This document shows, piece after piece, positions 56,290-64,000 of a stretch of 64,000 nt of DNA (position 1 is the stretch's first letter; each line of letters opens with the position of its first letter). The translations under genes were made by a program, and so were the position numbers. The stretch is taken from NCBI GenBank assembly GCA_022494885.1, contig JAGVSM010003811.1, positions 1 to 64,000 of the forward strand. The letters run 5' to 3'. The notes beneath the pieces are model-generated. The model was given only the letters and a program-made list of their open reading frames with translations, ran no database searches and had not been told where the DNA came from. Source of the stretch: Micrasema longulum (lineage: Eukaryota; Arthropoda; Insecta; Trichoptera; Brachycentridae).

Positions 56290-56505
56290 GATTCTCGATT
56301 CACGCCTTAGGGGGTGAACTCAAGTCCTCGTGTACAAATATTTGAACAAACCCACTACATCGCTAGCCCAAAGCAACAGTGAGATAAATATTGCTTAATT
56401 TAAAATAAAAAATTCTAAAGTGTATTTTTGTAATTATATTTCTATGTAAATAATATGTGTATGGAAAAATAATCAAATAAAAATAAATTTAAAAAAAAAA
56501 AACGA
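56290..56505 (+). repeat. Non-LTR 3' end with A-rich tail
   Basis: ATCGCTAGCCCAAAGCAACA followed by GTGAGAT occurs here and in reverse at 58447-58473. An AT-rich 3' UTR then ends in AATAAATTTAAAAAAAAAAA at about 56500. A + strand retroposed 3' end with no coding part. Confidence 0.55.
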
Positions 56506-56639
56506 AATTTCCAACTTTGAGATACACATGCAGATGTTTTTTTATTTATTTTTTACACATTTATGATTTTCCGAATGCTTGAATTTACTGTTTACCATAT
56601 ATATATTTGTGGTGATATACTCATGTGTCTGTGTCAACT

Positions 56640-56738
56640 AATTGCTAGTCCCATCTCAACACAGGACTTTTAGTCCCATGGAGTTGGGACCTATGTCTCA
56701 AATAATGTACAATAAACTTATGTAGGTAAATAAATAAA
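56640..56738 (+). repeat. Non-LTR 3' end, tail-to-tail with the next element
   Basis: Contains a loose hairpin region (TAGTCCCATCTCAACACAGG, AGTCCCATGGAGTTGGGACC), an AATAAACTTATG signal and AAATAAATAAATT. The last bases run straight into the reversed tail of the neighbouring minus-strand copy. Confidence 0.5.
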
Positions 56739-57385
56739 TTAATTTATTGATTAAACGCCCATAGGGCTTTTACAATAAAATTTTGCTTATATAATTCATA
56801 ATAAAGTTTATAAACAAAAATAGGTAGCAGATATACAAAGGTTAAAAAATTCAAAAGTTCCTAACTTATTTGTTACAAATTGTAATTTAATATCTGAAAG
56901 AATAAATAAAAGTAAAGAAATTAAAAGTACATACACATATTTATATAAACAAATATAGAAAGGTTATTTCATCAATAAAACAATTTAGTAGCAAGGGAGT
57001 GACTAATTTAAACATTGTTTTTACTGGTAACTTATTACATTGTACTAGACATAGTTTTTTTATTAATTAAAGCAGGCAAAGTATTAAATATATCAAAAAG
57101 ATGGTTAAATTTATTGGCGTTTAGGTGAAATCGAACTAACAGAGAGAACTGAGCATAATTTGTTTGAAATGATTTAGTATGGAAAGCACATCTAGGCCTG
57201 GTGGTCTTAAATGGAATCCTAAAATTTATTTAATTTACAATGCATGGACAATCTATAACATTATTCACTATATTATATAGAGGGGCAGCATTAGCTACTA
57301 TGCGTCTAGGTGAAAGGGAGGATATATCAAATTTTTCTAATAATAAATTATGTGATATCTCAGAAAGACCATCTTATAGTTTACA
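56739..57385 (-). pseudogene. Jockey-like ORF2 C-terminus and 3' UTR
   Basis: Minus strand from 57350: LLEKFDISSLSPRRIVANAA, PLYNIVNNVIDCP, then NFRIPFKTTRPRCAFHTKSF, QTNYAQFSLLVRFHLNANKF and HLFDIFNTLPA. This is the FRVPRxxxR...FxxxxxRTNY...NxxxxxLDIFN pattern at the end of Jockey-type ORF2. The 3' UTR ends near 56765 with GCCCTATGGGC and TTTAATCAATAAATT. Two stops in the coding part. Confidence 0.8.
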
Positions 57386-57386
57386 C

Positions 57387-57868
57387 ACTTCGGGCGGGAA
57401 AGGTATTTCTACCCGTTAAGTCGATTGATGCTTAACGGCGGGAAGGGTAGAAATACAATGTTTTTATATGAATATTATATACCAATCTCTTTGTCGAGGT
57501 CTTAACAATTTATTTTTATTAAATATTAATTTTTTGTTTTTTTTCACAATAAACATGATAATAAAACAGAGTATTAAAATAATAAAGCATAATTACATAT
57601 CAATGAAGTACATATTAATAGAAAAATAGTAAACAAAAAAATATGTACATAATTTTCAAATAGCAATGCAAAGCTTCTTTTTTTGTAATATTAAAAAATA
57701 GAAATCGGGTTTTACTTAATCGAGTTAGTATGTAGAAATTTTTATTGAAATATTGTTATTATTTTCGAAGATATAGCGATTTCAAATAAATTAAAGAAAT
57801 TTGCACGGGACCTTTATTTTCGCCCGTCGCCAGCGGTCCGCGGGCGCATTAACTTTCCCGCCCGAAGT
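57387..57868. mobile_element. Candidate non-autonomous DNA element, 16-bp perfect ends
   Basis: ACTTCGGGCGGGAAAG at 57387-57402 is matched exactly in reverse by CTTTCCCGCCCGAAGT at 57853-57868. Just inside the left end lies a second inverted pair (GTATTTCTACCC at 57403 and GGGTAGAAATAC at 57447). Part of the interior (57535-57655) is related to the 3' UTR of the CR1-like copy at 28500-28620, so a retroposon fragment may have inserted. No target duplication is obvious and no ORF is supported. Confidence 0.6.
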
Positions 57869-57904
57869 CGTTAATAACTTAAATAAATTAATGTTTTCAA
57901 ATAA

Positions 57905-58290
57905 TAAAATTACAATATTTTGAGTTTGTCCAAATGTTTGCAAACTAAAGACAACAGGGATGGAGAACATTTTAGACAAACTCAGAATATTGTAATAATA
58001 CCAACTGGTCCAAGAAGACGTTTAAAAATTAGAAAATTGTTTTCAGGCGTTGCCTAGTATGTGAAATAATTTGATCAGATTAAGCCCTTCACGACGATAA
58101 AGGTTTCAGCTCTTAGCTTTACTAAAATCGACAAATGGAAGAATTGAGGAAATACGGGTGTTCAAACATAGGCAAAATGGCGAGTGTGTAAAGTGGCCAC
58201 TTTAACCAGCCGACGACAGGTCATAAGTCCTGTAAACGCCTAGACTTCCATATTCCCTACTCTTAAATATTTTCCGTCCCTGTTGTAATT
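57905..58290 (-). repeat. Foldback repeat family P, near-complete inverted copy
   Basis: The reverse complement shows GGGAATATGGAAGTCTAGGC, GTTTACAGGACTTATGACCT, GGTTAAAGTGGCCACTTTAC, TTCCTCAATTCTTCC, AGCTGAAACC and CTAGGCAACGCCTGAAAACA. At its distal end GAGTTTGTCCAAATG and its inverse (TTTAGACAAACTC) around ACAACAGGGATGGAGAACAT make a hairpin at 57912-57995. Confidence 0.75.
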
Positions 58291-58389
58291 TGTTAAATAA
58301 TAAAATATCGAAGTTAGATAGTTAATAATAACCCATGTGAAAATATAGTATTCAACATCTACTTTAAATAATTAAATTCCGTCAGACCC

Positions 58390-58835
58390 TTCGCACACCT
58401 CAAAGTGCTCAAAGTCCGATTATCTGAGAATACGTTCTCCGGAGACATCTCGCTGTTGCTTTGGGCTAGCGATACTCGCATTGTATTCTTCGTGTCTTCT
58501 CGGGTTATCTATAAGAGCGACAATGCTCGAAGGTGGCTTTGCAATTGCACGACGCGCGACGATTGATCCAGCTTCCATATGTAAATGTTATCAACAATAA
58601 AATACCTGAATTTTGTAAATGTGGTCTAGAATTCCAACCGTCCATGCGCTCGGTAGCTGCAAGACGTGTTGTAATCTTACGCCTTTTAAAAATATAAATT
58701 ATTAATTTATAGTTTAATTTCATTAGTACAGTTGTATATTTTTAAAATGTGTAAACGGGGGCTAGATTTCTTACCGCCCGGCGTCCATGCGGTCTGTAGC
58801 TGTAAGACGTGCTGTAATCAAGCTTCTATCTGTTT
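58390..58835. repeat. Mosaic of eroded non-LTR 3' pieces
   Basis: 58447-58473 is the reverse of a 3' UTR block at 56364-56390. CGGTAGCTGCAAGACGTG (58650) and CTGTAGCTGTAAGACGTGCT (58794) are two + strand copies of a block that also occurs at 59438 and 63616, where it precedes a GGCGCTATATAAAT ending. Neither of these two copies retains that ending. Confidence 0.5.
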
Positions 58836-58839
58836 TAAT

Positions 58840-59384
58840 TTTTATGTTTTTTCATTATGTATTTTTGTATTTTTTAATTTACTACTCAATCTTATTTGGC
58901 ATATTATTTATTACTCCTATTTCTTACTACAGTGTAGAGTGAGTTTCTAGAAACCATATCTCAATTATGTTTTTACGTATATATTATTTTTCTATTGATT
59001 TCAATGATACTATTATTTTGTTTTTTTTTCAATACTACTATATTTTACTTTTATACTATTATTTTGTTGATTTGAATCATAATATTATTTTGTGTGAATC
59101 TAAATTTGTATAATTTATATTTTAATATTTATGTCTGATTATCTTTTGTTATATTCTTTGCAATTGTATTATTTATTACTTATACCTTGTTTTTCTGGAC
59201 CGTTATTATATTGCGTCACACGTCATTATATTTGAATCTAATTAATTTTACTATGTATTTTTTATTGTTAATTATAATGTCTTGACACGGGCACAGCCTA
59301 AAAAGCCTAAATAAGTTCACTTATATTTAAACGAGTGTAATTTTGATTAAAATTAATTTGTATGAATAAATAAATAAATTGAAA
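58840..59384 (+). repeat. T-rich 3' UTR ending in AATAAATAAATAAAT
   Basis: AT-rich sequence with ACACGGGCACAGCCTAAAAA near 59284 and a GAATAAATAAATAAATTG tail at 59364-59382. It has the layout of a + strand CR1/Jockey-like 3' UTR, but no coding end is attached. Confidence 0.45.
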
Positions 59385-59394
59385 TAGATCTTAA

Positions 59395-59520
59395 TTGGAA
59401 ACGAGGAGCTAGAATCCCATTCGCCCATGCGCTCTGCAGCTGTAAGACAAGACGTGCTGGGTAAAGCGCCCTTGAGGCGATATCCCTAGAATGGCGCTAT
59501 ATAAATTATCAAACTAAAAT
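59395..59520 (+). repeat. Non-LTR 3' end with paired GCGCC/GGCGC ending
   Basis: CTGCAGCTGTAAGACAAG, ACGTGCTGGGTAAAGCGCCC, then TGGCGCTATATAAATTATC. AGCGCC and GGCGCT can pair across about 27 bases. The same ending occurs at 63605-63725. The pattern recalls the 3' ends of CR1/L2-type elements in other animals. Confidence 0.55.
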
Positions 59521-59635
59521 AATATTCAAAAATAAAAATAAACTAACACAATTTCTGTTTTGGGTAGATCTATGACAGTTATGCGATACAACATTTTTGG
59601 TAATAATTAAATCCTTTTTGCGCCTTCCTCCACAG

Positions 59636-59785
59636 CGCGGTCAGCTCCGGCTGGATCGATCCGCCCAGGGGGTGGGGGCGGCCCCCTGGGCGCGGCCGGG
59701 GGGCGCGGCCCGGGAACTCCCAGTGACATCACCCCTACCTGGGCGTGGTCCGTGTTTAGGGTCACTAACACTCTCGATCTTGTAA
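59636..59785 (+). other. Candidate exon start: strong acceptor before a GC-rich island
   Basis: A pyrimidine-rich tract and CCACAG end at 59635, followed by an abrupt GC-rich island of about 130 bp. Joined in phase with the exon at 43,730 (which ends with two spare bases) the first codons would be R-A-V-S-S-G-W-I-D-P-P, running to a TGA near 59725. No good donor was found in the island. Either the last exon of a very short product, a UTR exon or a chance acceptor; low certainty. Confidence 0.2.
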
Positions 59786-59827
59786 TAATTAAAATTACGG
59801 CGAGGCCTTCGACGTTTTACAAATATT

Positions 59828-59900
59828 TTTTCGGGAGCGAACCTCGGTCCCCTGATCCGGAGTTCGCGACACTACCACCGGCGGGTCCGCGCCAGACTTT
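59828..59900 (-). mobile_element. tRNA-like head of SINE family B
   Basis: The reverse complement reads GACCCGCCGGTGGTAGTGTC, GCGAACTCCGGATCAGGGGA, CCGAGGTTCGCTCCC. It matches the head at 5045 over most of its length. Confidence 0.5.
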
Positions 59901-60004
59901 TATAATCTTGCCATAGTATCCTATACGTCCATGAAACAATTTAGTGATTCTGTATTTCAGTCTTCTTTTCTTGTATTTTAAGTAATATAATAATTTCTTT
60001 TTTT

Positions 60005-60172
60005 TATTACCCGGACCTCACAAATGGCAAGCGAACGCGCCAACCACTACGAGGCGGACTTATATCCACTCAATTACCTCAACCAGGATATTTACCTTAG
60101 AGTAGCCATCGAGTCGAAAGCAATCGTCCGGGACTCTAATTTTATTTTACAAACAGAACTGTAATCTTAATC
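60005..60172 (-). repeat. Composite repeat: conserved module plus tRNA-like head
   Basis: Minus-strand order: a module (ATTACAGTTCTGTTTGTAAA, GATTGCTTTCGACTCGATGG) at 60172-60100, then 40 bp, then a tRNA-like head (GTCCGCCTCGTAGTGGTTGG, CGCGTTCGCTTGCC) ending in a truncated B box and an A/T run. Same order as at 9725-9900. Confidence 0.55.
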
Positions 60173-60337
60173 CTAAATAATATGACCTCTGGAGATGGAT
60201 TATCGGGAGGTGGAGTATGACGCGTAGTAAGCAAGTTTTAGTATTTTCATTTTTATAAAGAAAATTTAATTAATTATTATTATTAGTATTATTTATTTAA
60301 TTAAAGTAATTTTGTATTATGTTCGTAAACGCGCTTT

Positions 60338-60535
60338 ACTTACTACAAGTATATATTGTAGTAAGTACTTTAAACTTAACAAGCATATTGTCCTTACTAC
60401 CTGTATATTGTCCTTGCAACAAGTGTATTTTACTTACGACATTACACTTTACAAGTATTTTGTACTTACTACTTTACACTTTACAAGTATATTGTACTTA
60501 CGACATTACACTTTACAAGTATATTTATTGTATTG
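60338..60535. repeat. 32-bp minisatellite
   Basis: Three near-perfect 32-bp units at 60431-60462, 60463-60494 and 60495-60526 (TACTTACGACATTACACTTT then ACAAGTATATTG). Degenerate units precede them back to about 60338. Confidence 0.9.
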
Positions 60536-60880
60536 TATAATTTTATATTATTTTGTTTAATTCACGTGAGTGTATTTATTGTACTAACAATATTTATATA
60601 TACCCTTCTAAGCACAGTGAATACAAGTGTAATATTCCTTCCATTACTGAATTACTAGAATTAAATTATATTCTGGGCCTTTTATAAAATTGTACGAGGG
60701 TTGCTACTTAAGTTTTGAGATTTGGCAACACCAGTGTGAATATTCACATACATATGTCAAATCTGACATTGTCACCGTAAAGTTTGCCATTTTAAATGGT
60801 ACATGTACTCAGAACATTTTGTCATACGAGTGATATTTGTGTTGTTTTCAGATACTTGAAAAATTAATTTTGTTAAAAAA

Positions 60881-61735
60881 ATGGAACTAAATCGTGAACA
60901 TTTTCGTGCGATGATTTTCTATGACTTTCGACGTGGACTAAACCAACAACAGTGTGTCGATCAACTCGCTGTGACTTTTGGTGATGAAACATCATCTCGA
61001 GCCACTGTGTTTTGCTGGTTTTCTGACTTCAATCGTGGTAGCACTTCGTTACAGGACGAAAATCGGCTGTTGTGCCAGAAAAAATCGATGCTTTGCGTGA
61101 ATTGATATTGCAAGATCCTCATGTGACATACCGTGAGATTGAGGCATGCTTGGGCATTAGTTTCACTTGCATACATTTAATATTGCATGAACATTTGATC
61201 GTCAAAAAGATTTGTTCGCGTTGGATACCGCATAATCTGACAATCGCTCAAAAAAAGGCTCGAGTCTATTGGTGCAAACAAATGTAAAAAAAAACCAATC
61301 GCGGTGCTTCAAAAGACGTCTATAAGATCGTGACAGGCGACGAATCGTGGATCTATGCATATGAACCCGAAACTAAACGACAATCGACAATCAATCAATC
61401 AAGACGAGCCAAATCCAACAAAAGTTTTTCGCGCAAGAAGCACTTTGAAGCAAATGGTCGCTTGTTTTTTCGGAATAACTGGACATATCACCACCGTTCT
61501 ATTAGAGCAACGTAGAACAGTCAATTCTGAATGGTACACCACCATTTGTTTGCCAGAAGTGTTCGGTAAAATAAGGGAAACCAATTGCGGAAGACAAATC
61601 ATTCTCCACCTCGACAATGCAAGCTGTCGCGCATCAGCTCAAACAAGTGAATTTTTGAGCATTCAAAACATCGAATTGCTGGGTCATCCGCCGTACAGTC
61701 CTGATTTGGTACCCAATGATATTTTCTTATTCTAG
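60881..61735 (+). pseudogene. Mariner transposase pseudogene
   Basis: A mariner transposase cuts and pastes its own element at TA sites in the nucleus. The N-terminal HTH domain starts MELNREHFRAMIFYDFRRGL and is open to about 61050, where a small deletion (after TSLQDE) shifts the frame. PEKIDALRELILQDPHVTYR, EIEACLGIS and CSRWIPHNLTIAQKKA follow, ending in a TAA near 61287. The DDE core then shows VTGDESW (first Asp), LHLDNASC (second Asp; HHDNA is usual) and YSPDLVPND (third Asp). The last two are separated by exactly 34 residues, as in mariners. Another frameshift near 61395 and loss of about the last 60 residues make it inactive. Confidence 0.92.
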
Positions 61736-61864
61736 CATATTAAAAATAAATTGCGAGGTCAACGTTTTTCGACGCCTTTTTCGGTTGATACTTTCAAATC
61801 ACATGTTTTGGAGGTACCTTAGTCGGACAAATTTCGCTTTTTTTCGTAGGACTTTTTCAGTGTA

Positions 61865-62270
61865 CAATACAAAATTTATAGATATAGATTACATAAACAC
61901 CACTCTGTCAGATTTAAAATTTACTCTAAAAATGCATTATGTAACTTAGTAGACATTATAATAATAAATATGGACATCTCCCTTCCCCTCCTTATCATTA
62001 ATCCTCATCATCATAAGCATTCTTGTCCTAATCCCGCCCAATTTACAATAACTTACTGTTCTTAAAAAAAATAAAAAAAATCTTTGATTATTGAAAAATA
62101 TTTACAAGTACATGAAAATAACATTTTTATATGTATTTATTTAATATGTAATATATTTTCTTTACTAACTTTGTATACTTTGTGGAAATCTGTTATTACT
62201 TCTGAGTTTATACACTACATCTATTTGTTTACTATAAATATGTATGTAGAACTGTTGATTTCTAAAATAA
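61865..62270. other. Non-homologous segment inside the mariner 3' part
   Basis: AT-rich, no ORF, contains AAAAAAAATAAAAAAAATC near 62067-62085. It could be an inserted retroposon tail or a replacement of the missing C-terminal coding sequence. Neither target duplication nor family was found. Confidence 0.45.
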
Positions 62271-62375
62271 AATAAAAAGCCATTTTCGACTAGAAATATT
62301 TGTTTTTACTTGTCTATCTCAAAAGTAGCAACCCTCGTATATCCACTTGATTTCCTTATTCGGGATTTTTAACTG

Positions 62376-62445
62376 AGAGTGGCTATCGGCCCAGGGTTAC
62401 GGTCCTATTTCACACGCAGAACTGTATTCTTTATCCGCCTGGACA
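62376..62445 (-). repeat. Isolated copy of the 70-bp composite-repeat module
   Basis: The reverse complement reads AAAGAATACAGTTCTGCGTG, TGAAATAGGACCGTAACCCT, closely matching 9737-9780. No tRNA-like head is adjacent. Confidence 0.6.
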
Positions 62446-62929
62446 CTGAAAATATAATATTCTAATTTTCTATAATACCAATCGACGATGAATAATTATT
62501 AAATTTATCTCACCAACTGGTTTTTCCACTTTAGGTACTAACGCATTAAATACCTACATAGTACCTACATGCAATGCAGAGTGCATTATTTGCTAAACAA
62601 ATGATTTGTGGTGCATAGGTCATACAAACTTGTTTATGCGCGTTACCTACGCGTGTTTCTATATTTGTGTTACTATGCACGTACTGTGTACATACCTATG
62701 TACATCTGCATACACGACTAGTGATTACAATATCGGTCCGTGGTGCTGTGCAGTGTGCATAGGTCACATTACGAGTATAAAATGTCATCATTAACCAGAT
62801 ATTCTGTTTTAATACATATTTATATCACACGAGCGTAATTTTCGGGAAAGCTTATCGGAATAGTCTATTAAAAAAAAACCCAACGATAATTTGGTCGCTG
62901 GTTCTATTTTTATTTATGTATTTATTTGT
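62446..62929. other. Stretch without a gene
   Basis: Nothing recognised; a short + strand ORF at 62606-62794 has no domain. Confidence 0.35.
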
Positions 62930-64000
62930 TTATTAACGGACATTGTCCATTTATACAATTTATAGGGATTTAATATTACAATAAAAGAATAGTTAAAAAT
63001 ATTTTAAAAAAAGAAAAGAAGCATTGACAAGCATAAGGGTCATCAAGACAAAATCTGGACTATTTATTTAGTGCTCGTTTAAATCGCCGTAAACTTAAAC
63101 CAAAAAAGTCCAGATCTCGTCTTGAGTTAACAGTACGACAAAGACGGTTCATTGGAGAATTAAGGCCATAGTTTGTTCTATGCTGATCGATGAACAGTAC
63201 TTCATTGTTTCTCAACCTACGAGTCGGAATACGGAATTTTACTTGTCCCAGTAATGATGAAACATCGATTATACCATTTAGTATGCCGAATATATATATG
63301 GAATCAATATTAGTTCTACGTTTTTGTAGACTAGAAATATTTAACATTGACTCTATATCAGCATAAAAATAATTACCTCTCTCTAGTCCAAGCATCCACG
63401 CTACTTTTCGAAGCAAGCGATGTTGGACTGATTCAATGTGATTTATGCGATTGACATATAATGGAGACCAGACAACGGATGCATATTCTAGAAGAGGGCG
63501 AACAGTTGAGCTAAAGAGTTTTGATTGTACAGACATTAGTAAAATCAAAGGATATTCTGTTAATGAAGCTAAGTAATTTCAGTGATTTATTTACTGTATT
63601 ATCTATATGCTCGTTGTCTGTAGCTACAAGACGTGCTGGGATATTTATTTATTGTATAGCGCCCTTGTGGTGAGTCATAAAAATGGCGCTATATAAATTA
63701 TACAAACATTATTATTATTATGTCAGTTTATAGTCCAAAACAACTCACAAATCGCTGATGGACTTAACTACATAAATTTTTGAGTTATATTTTAAGTACT
63801 CGAAAGAAATAGGTTATTTTACATTTTTTTATATTTAGTTCTAATTTATTGACTTTGAGAATTTTGCTGTCTTCCGCGAAGAGCCAAAAGCGAGAGTTAG
63901 AGAATGATTTGACAACATCATTAATAAACATATTGAAAAGCAGGGTTGCCAAATGGGTACCCTGAGGTACACCCGATGTAACATCAACACTGGTTGACAA
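62930..64000 (-). pseudogene. CR1/Jockey-like ORF2 (RT to C-terminus), runs off the window
   Basis: Minus strand from the right edge: VTSGVPQGTHLATLLFNMFI, NDVVKSFSNSRFWLFAEDSK (motif C reads FAED rather than YADD), then LELNIKKCKITYF. After an insertion at 63605-63725 a clean 162-codon stretch (63548-63060) follows: VRPLLEYASVVWSPLYVNRI, IESVQHRLLRKVAW, RRTNIDSIYIFGILNGIIDV, FRIPTRRLRNNEVLF, CRTVNSRRDLDFFG. The 3' end near 62950 has GGACAATGTCC and AATAAACAAATAAAT. Sequence between FAEDSK and LELN is deleted by about 25 residues. The rest of the polyprotein may lie beyond 64,000. Confidence 0.88.
63605..63725 (+). mobile_element. Inserted non-LTR 3' end with ATT microsatellite tail
   Basis: CTGTAGCTACAAGACGTGCT, AGCGCCCTTGTGGTGA, TGGCGCTATATAAATTATAC, then (ATT)n. 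It is the same family as 59395-59520 and sits in opposite orientation inside the CR1-like copy. Only the last 120 bp were inserted. Confidence 0.7.

Larger units (their letters stand above)
60695..62337 (+). mobile_element. Mariner-family transposon, decayed, enlarged 3' side
   Basis: The left end CGAGGGTTGCTACTT (60695) is repeated exactly in reverse at the right end, and both are followed inward by TTTGAGA-like sequence. TA dinucleotides flank both ends (60693-60694, 62338-62339), the mariner target duplication. Total length is 1643 bp, whereas related mariners are about 1.3 kb. The excess lies between about 61865 and 62270, which has no transposase homology and contains an A-rich run near 62070. 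Confidence 0.92.

Noticed and set aside
1..64000. CRISPR array, operon structure or prokaryotic genes
   Set aside because: Composition, SINEs, splice-like signals and LINE remnants are all eukaryotic; no regularly spaced direct repeats of CRISPR type were seen.

Overview
The window reads as nuclear DNA of an arthropod, most likely an insect. It is AT-rich with scattered CpG-rich blocks and contains no operons or long host ORFs. It holds many dead non-LTR retrotransposon pieces with insect-type (AATA)n tails, tRNA-derived SINEs, a mariner copy with TA flanks and a Tc1-like copy. The exact order is not decidable from sequence alone; Lepidoptera and Hemiptera are both plausible.

Almost everything recognisable is transposable-element debris. 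Two reverse-transcriptase groups dominate. One is an RTE-like endonuclease/RT family (1.6-3.4 kb, 7.7-8.6 kb, 20.4-20.8 kb, 31.9 kb, 55.0-55.5 kb). The other is a set of CR1/Jockey-like families, mostly 3' truncated copies with a short terminal hairpin (6.4-9.3, 13.4-14.0, 19.5-19.8, 25.3-26.1, 28.5-29.4, 34.3-35.0, 39.7-40.5, 42.9-43.4, 46.3-46.6, 47.9-48.8, 49.3-49.9, 52.8-53.9, 56.7-57.4 and 62.9-64.0 kb). Layering is visible: a SINE split an RT frame at 2.2-2.4 kb with its target duplication intact, and a CR1-like copy at 6.4-9.3 kb carries an RTE piece, a SINE and an inverted-repeat element. Class II elements are a decayed mariner (60.7-62.3 kb), a Tc1-like copy lacking two catalytic residues (41.1-42.5 kb), an N-terminal transposase-like fragment (19.9-20.2 kb), and several non-coding foldback elements (7.0, 18.9, 30.3, 47.4, 57.4 kb). 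An unrecognised roughly 450-bp repeat with a foldback end occurs at least six times between 5.3 and 58.3 kb.

Host signal is thin. The best candidates are a GC-rich block ending in a strong splice donor at 11,023, a GC-rich exon with acceptor and donor at 43,730-43,819, a donor at 52,357, and an acceptor followed by GC-rich sequence at 59,636. All would be on the + strand and could be widely spaced early exons of one gene whose body lies to the right. This is inference from splice-like signals only; no protein family was recognised.

The oddest large-scale pattern is a recurrent 7-bp period. At least a dozen short tandem arrays of different sequence are spread over about 48 kb, most in the GC-rich blocks, and almost all have a unit of exactly seven bases. 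Several of the units differ from one another by a single base.
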